From assembly GCF_023051105.1 (NCBI RefSeq), contig NZ_JALKIL010000020.1:21580-85579 (forward strand): a stretch of 64,000 nucleotides of DNA, written 5' to 3'. Numbering within the stretch: the stretch's first letter is position 1; every line of letters starts with the position of its first letter. Shown here piece by piece: positions 18,959 to 28,803 of this stretch. The DNA comes from Anaerobiospirillum sp. NML120449. GTDB lineage: Bacteria; Pseudomonadota; Gammaproteobacteria; Enterobacterales; Succinivibrionaceae. A program made the position numbers and the translations under genes. Under the pieces are notes generated by a model. It did not search any database. It had not been told where the DNA came from and was given only the letters and a program-made list of their open reading frames with translations.

Positions 18959-20146
18959 TCAGCCACGGGTGGTGGCGGCGATTTTGTAGATAGCCTCGCA
19001 GTCCTCAGGGGTAAGATGGACAAAGCGGCCTACGTTCTTCTTGGCACGGGAGAGCATGCGCAGCAGCTGCGGAATATCTTCGGCACGGGCACCAATCTGC
19101 TCAAAGTTAAGTGGCATGCCCATGGACTTGAAGAAAGCACGAAGGGCGCTTATTCCGGCACGGGCAGTACGACGAGGATCCTCAAAGTCCATGGCTACAC
19201 CGAACACACGGGAGGCAAACTGGGCAAAGCGCATAGGGTTGTGCGCCATGGTGTACTCCATCCATGCAGGGAACATTACAGCCAGTCCTGCACCATGAGC
19301 TACGTCATACAGGGCGCTGAGCTGATGCTCAAGGGCATGAGTAGCCCAGTCCTGCTCACGGCCTACACCGCAGGTGTCATTATGGGCAAGGGTACCTGCC
19401 CACATGAGATTGGCTCGGGCCTCATAGTTATTGGGGTCACGCAGCACACGAGGAGCTGTCTCTACAATGGAGCACATAACGGCCTCACACAGACGGTCAG
19501 TAATGGATACCTCGGGTGTATTGGTAAAGTAACGCTCCATTACATGAGCCATCATGTCCACGGCGCCACAGGCCGTCTGATATGGAGGCAGAGTGCGGGT
19601 AAGCTCAGGATTTAAGATAGCAAAGACAGGAATATTAAGTGGAGAGGTCAGACCACACTTGATAAAGGAACCGTCCTCTTCTTTCTGAATGACAGCACTG
19701 GAGGAGCCTTCAGAACCTGCAGCCGGAATGGTAAGAATAACTCCGGTACCAAGAGTGGCTTTCGGCTCACGCTTTGATGTCCAGAAGTCAAAGAAGTCAC
19801 CGTCATCAACAGCACCAAGAGCTACAGCTTTGGCGGTATCGATTACGGAACCGCCACCTACGGCCAGCACAAAGTCAGCCTTGAAGCGACGGCACTCATC
19901 AATAAGATGATAGACGAGATCTGCACGTGGATTTGGACGCACACCACCAAGAGACATGCAGGTAAGACCTGCATCTTTCAGGGACTGTTCTACGCGACCA
20001 AGCAGTCCTGAGCGTACGCAGGATCCGCCGCCGTAAATTACCAGAATGCGGCTGCGTCCCAGGTTTGCGACTATCTTGCCTGTTTCATTCTCTCTGCCGG
20101 TACCAAAGTAATAGGCTGTAGGACGGTAAAACTCAAAATTGTCCAT
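18959..20146 (-). CDS. Iron-type alcohol/aldehyde reductase, YqhD/BDH family
   Basis: A 395-residue group III alcohol dehydrogenase. Motifs GGGS near 39-42 and GGGSVID near 97-103 bind NADP(H) in the YqhD/butanol dehydrogenase group. Metal ligands are Asp197, His201, His270 and His284, each three positions after the ligands I recall for E. coli YqhD (Asp194, His198, His267, His281). The enzyme should reduce aldehydes with NADPH; the substrate is not evident. It lies upstream of the BCCT and CntA-like genes on the same strand, so reducing the semialdehyde from carnitine cleavage is conceivable, but a 1.55 kb spacer with a terminator intervenes. ATG 20146 is preceded by AGGGA. A terminator of the upstream gene lies just before it, so it has its own promoter. 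Confidence 0.88.
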   Translation of the reverse strand: MDNFEFYRPTAYYFGTGRENETGKIVANLGRSRILVIYGGGSCVRSGLLGRVEQSLKDAGLTCMSLGGVRPNPRADLVYHLIDECRRFKADFVLAVGGGSVIDTAKAVALGAVDDGDFFDFWTSKREPKATLGTGVILTIPAAGSEGSSSAVIQKEEDGSFIKCGLTSPLNIPVFAILNPELTRTLPPYQTACGAVDMMAHVMERYFTNTPEVSITDRLCEAVMCSIVETAPRVLRDPNNYEARANLMWAGTLAHNDTCGVGREQDWATHALEHQLSALYDVAHGAGLAVMFPAWMEYTMAHNPMRFAQFASRVFGVAMDFEDPRRTARAGISALRAFFKSMGMPLNFEQIGARAEDIPQLLRMLSRAKKNVGRFVHLTPEDCEAIYKIAATTRG

Positions 20147-20218
20147 GGATCATTCCCTGTGCTTATATGCTTGTGTCCAGCTCCGGAAAAGTTTTCCGGC
20201 TGTTACAGATCTAACGTC

Positions 20219-20240
20219 AAAAAAGGCCGCAACGCGGCCT
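20219..20240 (-). terminator. Terminator of the multi-pass membrane protein gene
   Basis: On the minus strand AGGCCGC (20240-20234) and GCGGCCT (20230-20224) pair over a 3-nt loop and run into TTTTTT. It is 160 bp after the stop of the gene at 20401. A separate palindrome CCGGAAAAGTTTTCCGG lies near 20183-20199. Confidence 0.9.
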
Positions 20241-20400
20241 GTATCAGATAAAAAGCAGATATAACTCACTCTTAATCTGCCCTGCTCAGCTCACAGCACA
20301 AATGGCTGCTCTGCAGCAGCTGCTGTTAAAGCAGCCGTGCCAGCCATAATGACAGGTACTGCTGCTGGCATGCTTCTGGATGAGGGCTGTTGTGGAGCGG

Positions 20401-21972
20401 CTATTTCTGAGCCGGGCTTACGTCAGGATGAGTAGTGACCTTGAGGTTACACTCGCTGTTGTCATAACGGCCGCTGAAGAACTTAAAGTCCTTGTTAATA
20501 CCTGAGACCGGATAGTCGCAGCTGCGGGCAATAGACTCTACGCCAAGGAAGTGAGCGACAATTTTGTTGGTCCAGTAGTTCTTGTCAGCACGTACATCAG
20601 CTACATAAAGGAATTTGTAGGTATAGGCATGCATTGGACTTACTACCAGGTGGGTGCGGCCCTCTTCAAGCTGAGTCAGAATTTCTGCCTCACGTACTTT
20701 CTGGTCAGTATTGATAATGATGGTGCAGTAAATGGCATTGATGATACCGGCTGTCATAAGCAGGGCAGCAGCCATCATCATGATGCGGGTAACATTCTCG
20801 GAGAAGATTGAGCCACAGCGCTCTATCACTACGTTACCAAGGCCAATAATACCGATAATGGTAAAGATGGTATATGGAGTAGCAGAACGTGCCGGGAAAT
20901 TAGGAGCAAAGATCATCAGGAATAAGGTGAACATGCCGGTGTAGATAAACCACATGCTGCCATGATATTCAGATGGTAACAGAGCACCTGGACCACTCAG
21001 AGGAGATGAGCGTGACAGTAAGGCCGGAGACTGTCCGGCATTGTCATCAGCAGATGATGAAGCGGAGGCTTCAGATGCATTTTCAGAAGCAGCGGCACTT
21101 ACAGACTTATCGCCGATGAGCACACTGCGACGGGCACGCCAGCGCAGATAGACCGATGCTGTCAGAAGCAGAATGCAGGCAAGCAGACTTTCAAAGAAAA
21201 TGTCTATGGAGCTGATGGTGTGCTCAAGAGCATCAAAGCCATTATCTTCCATGGTGGACAGACGGGCCTGATTGCCAGGAGCAAAGATTAACAGGGCAAA
21301 ACCAATGAGGAAAGATATATAGCCCTGAACCTGCCAGATGCTCAGATTATGAGTTCTAAAGCAGTAAATCAGGTACAGTCCAAGGCCAGTCGCTACAGCC
21401 GCTGAGGTGTTTTCATTGGACCATCCGGCCAGAATACCCAGCACAAACATCATAGGACAGAGCAGCAGCGGGTGGAGCTCAATTTCGCGCTTCATGGAAA
21501 TGCGGTAAGGCAGCAGGAACATGAGCACAATAGTGGTAGTCCACAAATAGTTGGCAGAGCTTACGATGTTAAAAACTACCTCGCCCCATGCACGCATCTG
21601 TGCAAAGAGGAGGAAGGTGATGATAAAGACAGGGATAAAGCGCAGTCTTAAGGTTGGCTTGATGCCATAGGCGTTGTAGTAGATAAACAGGATGAGTACG
21701 GCATAGGCAAAGGCTTGAGAGACAGCTGAAGCAGGCTTGCCCCACCACAGCAGTGTCTGGGCAATTACATGCGCAGGAGTGCGTCCACCCCACTCAAAGT
21801 AATGGCGGTACTGGGAGACAATGATGTCACTGAAAGAGGAAACAAGTTCATCTGTACCCTGCACCAGCAAATAGCGGTAGTCGTTGGCAAAATAAGGGGT
21901 CAGACTCGATCCCACCACAATCAGACCAAACCAGAGCAGCAAATAACTGTAGCTGCGCAGATTGATTCTCAT
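20401..21972 (-). CDS. Multi-pass membrane protein, DUF6056-like
   Basis: A 523-residue protein with about ten or more hydrophobic helices. Conserved-looking motifs are FANDYRYL near 28, WGGRTPAH near 61, GWSNENTSA near 183, APGNQARLS near 231 and FPARSATPYT near 359; their pattern recalls DUF6056-type proteins, which look like membrane glycosyltransferases with an early acidic motif in an outside loop. I am not certain of the family and assign no reaction. A Ser/Ala/Asp-rich stretch of about 50 residues (288-335) interrupts the helices and looks like a low-complexity insertion. The ATG has AGAAGG 8 nt upstream. The gene is first in a minus-strand run but has its own terminator. Confidence 0.65.
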   Translation of the reverse strand: MRINLRSYSYLLLWFGLIVVGSSLTPYFANDYRYLLVQGTDELVSSFSDIIVSQYRHYFEWGGRTPAHVIAQTLLWWGKPASAVSQAFAYAVLILFIYYNAYGIKPTLRLRFIPVFIITFLLFAQMRAWGEVVFNIVSSANYLWTTTIVLMFLLPYRISMKREIELHPLLLCPMMFVLGILAGWSNENTSAAVATGLGLYLIYCFRTHNLSIWQVQGYISFLIGFALLIFAPGNQARLSTMEDNGFDALEHTISSIDIFFESLLACILLLTASVYLRWRARRSVLIGDKSVSAAASENASEASASSSADDNAGQSPALLSRSSPLSGPGALLPSEYHGSMWFIYTGMFTLFLMIFAPNFPARSATPYTIFTIIGIIGLGNVVIERCGSIFSENVTRIMMMAAALLMTAGIINAIYCTIIINTDQKVREAEILTQLEEGRTHLVVSPMHAYTYKFLYVADVRADKNYWTNKIVAHFLGVESIARSCDYPVSGINKDFKFFSGRYDNSECNLKVTTHPDVSPAQK

Positions 21973-22522
21973 GACATGTACCTTCTAACATTTCTGATTT
22001 GCCAGTTTTGCGGGGTGTTCCGCCTCCGGCCATTACACATACATACTTAATCATATTGCTGTCCCCAGGGGGTGTGCCTGGGCAGCACTGACAGACATCA
22101 TTGAGGCAATACAGTATTGTCTGTCTTTCTGATAACTCAAAAGACGGGTATTACTCTCCCCTGCCATCAGATCGCCATTTCGGGTCTGTTACCCCGGTAT
22201 TATCAGGCCTGGTATGTTCACGCCCCGGGGAATTTAATTTCAAAAACTTTAAAACTGACCATCATGACGGACTTGCCGGTCATGCAAAAACAACTGCCTG
22301 AAAATCAATCTATGATGAGAACAGAGCATCCTGGTTAATGGCATAAATCGCAGCATTCTTTGACAGACACCATTGGAGCTCACTATTTCAGAGCAAAACT
22401 TCTACTCAGTCAGGCGTCTATTATAAAACCTGCACAACCTGAGCGCACCGGGCATGCCATTAATGCACCATATGACAGGCACGCAGCGATATATTCAATT
22501 CACGTAATCTGTCAGCTTTTTC

Positions 22523-22569
22523 CTGATATAAATCAGATTCAGTGCTGTTTGGGCTGATTTTAACAGCAC
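22523..22569. other. Pair of hairpins in AT-rich spacer
   Basis: CTGAT/ATCAG (22523-22536) is followed by GTGCTGTT (22542-22549) pairing perfectly with AACAGCAC (22562-22569). No gene is close enough to call it a terminator. Confidence 0.45.
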
Positions 22570-23612
22570 ATACTTAGCGCTGTATAAGCTCACTTCAAAA
22601 ATTAAGCTCATTGCCCCTTTCTGGACTTAAGCGCTGCCAAAAAGGAGCAAATACGGGCAGCGCCCGCGCAAAAAACAATTCCCCGCCACAGGTCATACTG
22701 CTCCTGCGTAAGGGCTTACGGGCTCGATTTTTTGAGCTTAAAGACATAATAACAAGAGTACTGCATCCTGCCTGCCTTCCTGCCCCTATATCAGGAACCG
22801 CTGCAGGCTCTGGCTGTTATTCCCATTGCCTGGGACTCAAGCATGGTACTCAGGTAAGGTATTCAGGTAAGGTACCAGGGTAAGGAGGCCAGCTTAGTGC
22901 CGGGGACGGAAAACCGTAGCGTGCAAAACATCTGATAATCATAGCCATGTGTGCACTCCCGGTACGCTGTGCGTTATATGCAAACAGCCGCTATAATTAA
23001 GTCCAAAAGTAATGATGCTTAATCAGAGGCGTACTGTCAGCCTGTACTAATATTCTTATTCAGGGATCAAGGCCGGAACAGTACGATTCATTATGAGCAC
23101 CGGGCAAAAGACCGGTAATGACATGCGATGAAATTACATGCGATGTAATGACAGGCAATGCAAGGACTGGACTTTTTAATGCCATGGTTGCAGCCCCTGC
23201 TCAAAAGTGACTGTCGCATGCGAACAGGCTAAACCTGCAATGTATGACCACATGGCAATGCTTACAGCCTGCCTGGCATAGTTTCAGTACTTAGGTAGCG
23301 CTCTGCCCTGTGCTGTTCCATCAGCCTCGTGGTTACTACCCCGCCTCTGGCCATACTGAGACTGTGGCTCCGTCACAGGCTTTGAGCCTGCAAGATTAAT
23401 TAAATCCACGCAGCCAGCATGACTTGCCTGTGGAGCATAATGCCCATTACATGTATTGTTACTACGCTGTGAAATATTACGTAAGACACATGTCCATGAT
23501 ACGGGCTGTGTCGCCTTATCAAGCTCAGGTACAGGGATATCTGGGCTCTTAAACTATTCCGGCCGGGCAGCAATGTCAGCGGCCCTGTTTGCATTGGTTA
23601 AAGCCAGAGCAA

Positions 23613-23695
23613 AGTACAGCATGACGCTGACTGCTCACCAGCAGCTTAAGTACAGCATGACGCTGACTGCTCGCCAGCAGCTTAAGTGCAGTATG
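23613..23695. repeat. 36-bp tandem repeat, two copies and a partial third
   Basis: Units beginning AGTACAGCATGACGCTGACT start at 23613 and 23649; a shorter diverged copy starts at 23685. Confidence 0.85.
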
Positions 23696-24103
23696 CAGCT
23701 CAGTCTGCTGTTGCTGACGAGCAGCCTGCAGCTTGCAGCCGTCATACTGCATATTTCAGCCGTCATACTGCAGCACAATATGTTTAGTAGCATCTGTTGC
23801 AGCAATGGCTGACACAGCACGGAAAGATCCGGCACGAACTGATGCAGCATGTAGTGAAACAGCACTGACAGACACAGCATGTACCGATGCAGAACCGACT
23901 GACACAGTAAGGCATGCTCACAGGCACCTGTTGCAGCTTATACTCAGCCGGATATCTGCCTGCCGGGCATTTGCCCCGAACATGTCGAGACCCGGTTATA
24001 CAAATTTAAATACAGAGCAGCCTCAGAGTCGTCAGGGCACTTAGAGCCGCCGCTTTTGCTGAGAGCGCAAAGGGAAAGATTTATTTAGAACAAGGTTATA
24101 TAC

Positions 24104-27100
24104 ATGGTGAACTCTCAACTTCTCATGAGCTCCTTTGATAACAGGGATCATGTCCTTGGTAATCTCGAGGGCTGTGCTCTTGCTGTGGAAATTGCCTCTC
24201 TTAAGGCTTCAGACCCGCGTCCTGTTATGGTGATCTGCTCTGATCCTCTTGTAGCTGCCCGTCTTGACCAGGAGCTGCGCTGGCTTTGCCCTCATGAGAA
24301 CATCATGAACTTCAGGGACTATGAGACCCTGCCATATGACATGATCTCGCCTCACCAGGACATTATCTCCTCACGTATTGAGTTTCTGGCCCGCGCCCCG
24401 GAAATCAGAGGAGGTATAGTCATTACCTCTATCAATGCAGTAATGCAGCGTCTCTGCCCTGTTGAGTACATCCGCTCCAACTCCTTTATTATTGCCAGAG
24501 GTGATGAGCGCGATCCGCTGGAGGTACGCGAGACTATTATCAGTAATGGCTATAACAAAGTTGAGCAGGTCTTACACCATGGAGACTTTGCTCATCACAG
24601 CGATCATATTGATATCTTCCCTATGGGCTATGACAGCCCTCTGCGCATCGACTTTTTTGATAATGAAGTCGAAAGCATTAAGACCTTTGATATTTCCAGT
24701 CAGCGCAGCACTGATGGTCAGAAAATAAAGGAAATTCGTATTCTCCCGGCTAACGAATTCCCTCTTGATGAAAAAGGCGTGATTCACTTCCGCTCTCAGT
24801 ACCGTGATGCTTTCTCTCATACCCATTTCAGCTCACAGACTGTGTACAAGGCCATTTCCCGTGGCTCTATCCCTGCAGGTATTGAATACTATCTGCCTCT
24901 GTTCTTTGGTGGAACAGCCACCATTTTCGACTACCTCACTGACCGCTTCAATTTCATTCTGACCGGTGATTTTGACCGTGCCCTTCATGAGTACGACCTC
25001 TATCTCCACCAGCGTGCCGAAATGTTCAGAGGTAATATCGACCACCCTGTTCTTCCTGTCTATGACATTTTCCTCAGCCGTGAAGAGCTTTACGAAAATC
25101 TCAAAGACAGGCCACGTATTACCTTAAAGCAGTCCGCCCTGAGCTGTGCTGAGATGGGGCTTCCTGAACCGGCCAATGACAGCAAAGCTCAGACTGAATC
25201 CACCTCAAAGGACAAGGCAAAGGCAAAGACCAGAGTCAGCAAGGCCAAAAGCGCCCCTCCAGCCAGCGATGAAAGCGCTGACGGGCTCATTTCAGCCATT
25301 GATACTGCGCAGCTGGCCGCCCCACAAATCGATGCATCCGATACACCATATGCCGGCGAGTTAACTGATACAGCCGATGCACCATATGCCGCAGATTTAA
25401 CTGATGCAGCCGATGCTCCTTATGCCGCCGCCTCAGCAGACGCTGACAGCGCAGTATCAGCCAGCACATCAAAGCGCAAAGCCCCGGCAAAAGGCAAGGG
25501 CAAACAGTCAGCGTCCGCTGCTGACGTGGAAGCGCTGTCCGCTCAGGCAACTGTAACGGAGCCAGCTGCCGACACAGCCGCAGCAGACGGCGCAGTGACT
25601 GATACTGACAGCGCAAAGGAAATCATTAAGCCTTTATTTGTCAGCAAGGCAAAAGACAACTTTAATGCCCCATGCGCCGGTGTGCCTGAGATTTCCTTGA
25701 ATCACAGAGACCGCAACAGCTCTGCCGGTCTTGCTGCGTTTTTAAAGGACTTCTGTGGTAAAAAGGGTGGCCGTGTACTGATTTCAGCCATTTCCGAGGG
25801 CCGTCGTCAGAGTCTTCGCGATCTTATTCCTGCATCCGTTGTTCAGGAATTTGGCATGCGTGGAGCTTCAAATATCAAGGAATTCCTTGAGTCGCCGGAC
25901 GCTCTGATGATTACTGTGTCCCCATTTGATCAGGGCGTGCTTTATGACAAGGCTGCAGCCCTTGCAGCCCTCAAGAGCAATAACAGCTCCATAACCACAG
26001 AGAAAAAGGCCCGCATAAGCGCACCTCATGACGGCTCTGATCTCCGTCCGGTTGCTTTCCTGACCGAAACTGAGCTGCTGGGCTTCAAGGTAGTTCGTCA
26101 GCGCCGTCGTAACCGCCGTGCCGAACAGATAGACCAGGATACCATTATCAAAAATCTGTCCCAGCTTACTGAGGGTCAGATTGTGGTTCATATTGATCAT
26201 GGTATTGGACGCTACCGTGGCCTTAAGACTGAGGTTATCAACGGTATTGCCGGTGAGTATCTGACCATTGAATACCGCAATGGTGACATGCTCTCCATTC
26301 CTATTACCTCACTTAACAAGGTCGCCCGCTACTCAGGTGAGGAAAACCCTGAACTGTCCAGGCTTGGTACCGATGCCTGGGCCAAAAAGAAGAACAAGGC
26401 TGCCCAGCGTGTACGCGATGTGGCCGCCGAGCTGCTCGATGTTTATGCTCAGCGTGAGCTGCGCCGTGGCTTTGCCTTTAAGGTCGATGAGCATGCTCTG
26501 GAGGAATTTACCGCCTCATTCCCTTATGAGGAGACAGACGACCAGATTCAGGCTATTGAGCAGACTATTGCTGATATGAAGAAGCCTGTAGCCATGGACC
26601 GCCTTATTTGTGGTGACGTAGGCTTTGGCAAGACCGAGGTTGCTCTGCGTGCCGCTTTCATCGCTGCCATGAATGGCAAGCAGGTGGCTGTACTTGCCCC
26701 TACTACCATTCTGGCTGAACAGCACTATGAAAACTTCAAGGAGCGCTTTGCCACTACAGCCATTACTGTAGATACCTTAAGCCGCTTCCGCTCAGCCAAA
26801 CAGCAGCAGGCTACTATTAATGCCCTCAAGGAAGGCAGCCTCGATATTGTCATTGGCACCCATACCCTGCTCTCACAGCGAGTCCAGTTTAAGGATCTGG
26901 GCCTGCTCATCATTGATGAGGAACACCGCTTTGGTGTCCGCCAGAAAGAAAGACTTAAGGCCCTTCGTGCTGAGGTTGATCTGCTCACCCTTACCGCAAC
27001 CCCTATTCCACGTACCCTGAACATGGCCATGGAGGGTATGCGTGAGCTCTCCATTATTGCCACCCCACCGGCTCACCGTCTGGCAGTAAAGACATTTATC

Positions 27101-28231
27101 AGCCCGGGCTCTGATACCCTGTGCCGTGAAGCCATTATGCGTGAGCTGCGCCGCGGTGGTCAGGTCTACTATCTGCACAATGATGTTTCTACCATTGAGC
27201 TCAAGCTTGAGGAGCTCAACAAACTGGTGCCTGAGGCTCAGATTGAGATAGCTCATGGCCAGATGGAAGAACGCCGTCTGCAGAAGGTAATGCAGGACTT
27301 TTACAATCAGCGCTTTAATGTGCTGCTGTGCTCCACTATTGTGGAAAACGGTCTTGACGTACCTACGGCCAATACCATTATTATCAACCGTGCGGACCGC
27401 CTCGGTCTGGCACAGCTGCACCAGATTCGCGGACGTGTAGGACGTTCCCACCACCAGGCTTATGCCTACTTCTTTACTCCGCCAACAGAGTATCTGGCAG
27501 CCGACGCCAAGCGCCGCCTGGAGGCCATTGCCTCTATCGACGAGCTGGGCGCAGGTTTTGTGCTGGCCTCTCACGATCTTGAAATACGTGGTGCCGGTGA
27601 GCTTCTTGGTGAGGAGCAGTCAGGTCAGATCCTTTCCATTGGCTTTTCCCTGTACATGGACATGCTCAATGCTGCTGTTACCGCCCTTAAGGAGGGCCGT
27701 GAGCCAAGTCTTAGCGAGCTTAACCTCAATGAGTGCGATATTGACCTCAATATCTCAGCTCTGCTCCCAGAGAGCTATATCAGAGACGTCAATACCCGTC
27801 TGTCTCTGTACAAGCGCATGGCATCATGTCAAAACGATCTTGATTTTGATGATCTCAAAATTGAGCTTATTGACCGCTTTGGCAATCTGCCACCAGAGGC
27901 CGTCAACCTGCTGCGCATCTCGCGTCTCAGACGCATGGCCACCATTCTGGGCATTACCAAGATTGGCGGCGATGCCTCAGGTGCTCTGATTACTTTCTCT
28001 GAACACCACAAGGTCGACCCGGCTTATATGGTCTCCCTGGTAGTTAAATCAAAGCACAACGAGTACCGCATCCCGCGCCCTGACTGTCTGCGCTACAACC
28101 TGCCCGAGACTCAGACCCGCAGCCGCATCCAGACCCTGGAAATGGTACTGCGCGCCCTGTACTCTCACTCAAGCGCCGCCTCCATAGGCGCCGCCCTGGC
28201 CTCCCCGGACAAGACCACAGTCAACACTTAA
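24104..28231 (+). CDS. mfd: Transcription-repair coupling factor Mfd with low-complexity insertion
   Basis: Mfd removes RNA polymerase stalled at lesions and recruits UvrA. All modules are present: UvrB-like N-terminal domains, the RNA-polymerase-interacting domain (about 690-760, from GQIVVHIDHGIGRYRG), the translocase with Walker A GDVGFGKTE near 836, the DEEH box near 937, LTATPIPRTLNMA and QIRGRVGRS, and the C-terminal TRCF domain. The protein is 1375 residues; E. coli Mfd is 1148. Most of the excess is one Ala/Lys/Ser/Asp-rich segment at about 355-515, with tandem ADAPYAADLTDA-like repeats, lying between the UvrB-like region and the following domain. The start ATG has AAGG upstream. The gene stands alone, with a terminator about 300 bp downstream. 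Confidence 0.97.
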   Translation: MVNSQLLMSSFDNRDHVLGNLEGCALAVEIASLKASDPRPVMVICSDPLVAARLDQELRWLCPHENIMNFRDYETLPYDMISPHQDIISSRIEFLARAPEIRGGIVITSINAVMQRLCPVEYIRSNSFIIARGDERDPLEVRETIISNGYNKVEQVLHHGDFAHHSDHIDIFPMGYDSPLRIDFFDNEVESIKTFDISSQRSTDGQKIKEIRILPANEFPLDEKGVIHFRSQYRDAFSHTHFSSQTVYKAISRGSIPAGIEYYLPLFFGGTATIFDYLTDRFNFILTGDFDRALHEYDLYLHQRAEMFRGNIDHPVLPVYDIFLSREELYENLKDRPRITLKQSALSCAEMGLPEPANDSKAQTESTSKDKAKAKTRVSKAKSAPPASDESADGLISAIDTAQLAAPQIDASDTPYAGELTDTADAPYAADLTDAADAPYAAASADADSAVSASTSKRKAPAKGKGKQSASAADVEALSAQATVTEPAADTAAADGAVTDTDSAKEIIKPLFVSKAKDNFNAPCAGVPEISLNHRDRNSSAGLAAFLKDFCGKKGGRVLISAISEGRRQSLRDLIPASVVQEFGMRGASNIKEFLESPDALMITVSPFDQGVLYDKAAALAALKSNNSSITTEKKARISAPHDGSDLRPVAFLTETELLGFKVVRQRRRNRRAEQIDQDTIIKNLSQLTEGQIVVHIDHGIGRYRGLKTEVINGIAGEYLTIEYRNGDMLSIPITSLNKVARYSGEENPELSRLGTDAWAKKKNKAAQRVRDVAAELLDVYAQRELRRGFAFKVDEHALEEFTASFPYEETDDQIQAIEQTIADMKKPVAMDRLICGDVGFGKTEVALRAAFIAAMNGKQVAVLAPTTILAEQHYENFKERFATTAITVDTLSRFRSAKQQQATINALKEGSLDIVIGTHTLLSQRVQFKDLGLLIIDEEHRFGVRQKERLKALRAEVDLLTLTATPIPRTLNMAMEGMRELSIIATPPAHRLAVKTFISPGSDTLCREAIMRELRRGGQVYYLHNDVSTIELKLEELNKLVPEAQIEIAHGQMEERRLQKVMQDFYNQRFNVLLCSTIVENGLDVPTANTIIINRADRLGLAQLHQIRGRVGRSHHQAYAYFFTPPTEYLAADAKRRLEAIASIDELGAGFVLASHDLEIRGAGELLGEEQSGQILSIGFSLYMDMLNAAVTALKEGREPSLSELNLNECDIDLNISALLPESYIRDVNTRLSLYKRMASCQNDLDFDDLKIELIDRFGNLPPEAVNLLRISRLRRMATILGITKIGGDASGALITFSEHHKVDPAYMVSLVVKSKHNEYRIPRPDCLRYNLPETQTRSRIQTLEMVLRALYSHSSAASIGAALASPDKTTVNT

Positions 28232-28534
28232 GCCACAAATAGCTGACAGCCACACAGGTCAGCCGCCCCGCACCTGCAGCAAAAGCTTCAGGTGCACGGT
28301 CCCAGACCTCATCCCGTCAGCCTTGAGTCCAGCCGGCCGTCTGACCTGAGCTCAGCAGGCCCATCAGCCCCTGGCTCAGCCAGTACATGTCTGTGCACCC
28401 GACGGGTCAAGACTGACTTCATGTCTACAGCCAAACAGTCCCGTCAGCAGGAAAGGCAAATCCAGACGGCATCACATCAGGCAATGGTGCAGCTAAGACC
28501 ATATCCGGCGGTGACACTTTGTAAAACAAAATAT

Positions 28535-28576
28535 AAAGGCAGCCTTTTAGAACAAAGAGAGGCTGCCTTTTCTCTT
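28535..28576 (+). terminator. Terminator downstream of mfd
   Basis: AAAGGCAGCC (28535-28544) pairs perfectly with GGCTGCCTTT (28561-28570) and is followed by TCTCTT. It lies about 300 bp after the mfd stop, leaving a long 3' untranslated region. Confidence 0.85.
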
Positions 28577-28587
28577 ATGACGATCCC

Positions 28588-28619
28588 ATCATTATCATTA
28601 TCATTATCATTATCATCAT
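28588..28619. repeat. Hexanucleotide microsatellite
   Basis: Four to five units of CATTAT between the mfd and flagellin terminators, so outside both transcripts' coding parts. Confidence 0.85.
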
Positions 28620-28747
28620 CCCATCCCACCCCATCCCACCACTCCGCCAAAATCACGAACGATTTAGCATCTGTGAACAGCAGTGCGGAACCTGTACCTG
28701 TACGAAACGTCAACAAGTATCGATATTTTTCAATACTATTAGATGTT

Positions 28748-28769
28748 AAAAAGGCGGGAAAACCCGCCT
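28748..28769 (-). terminator. Flagellin terminator
   Basis: On the minus strand AGGCGGG (28769-28763) pairs with CCCGCCT (28758-28752) over a TTTT loop, followed by TTTTAA. It begins 35 bp after the flagellin stop. Confidence 0.92.
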
Positions 28770-28803
28770 CGATGATAATAGAGAAAAGTAATTCGAAAAA
28801 CTG

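Larger units (their letters stand above)
21973..24103. other. 2.1 kb spacer upstream of mfd
   Basis: No credible gene. It contains a hairpin-rich AT patch near 22520-22570, a small hairpin ATTACAT/ATGTAAT at 23133-23149, a 36-bp repeat near 23.6 kb, and CAGCAYG-rich sequence near 23810-23910. No obvious promoter for mfd could be picked out. Confidence 0.6.
28232..28803. other. Spacer between mfd and flagellin, converging
   Basis: It holds the mfd terminator, a hexanucleotide microsatellite and the flagellin terminator. A 171-codon plus-strand frame runs across both terminators and is not credible as a gene. Confidence 0.7.

Noticed and set aside
22860..23010. Possible riboswitch (GCGGAAAACCG-like segment)
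   Set aside because: I could not match it to the core of c-di-GMP, cobalamin, TPP or other classes I know, and no gene follows closely.
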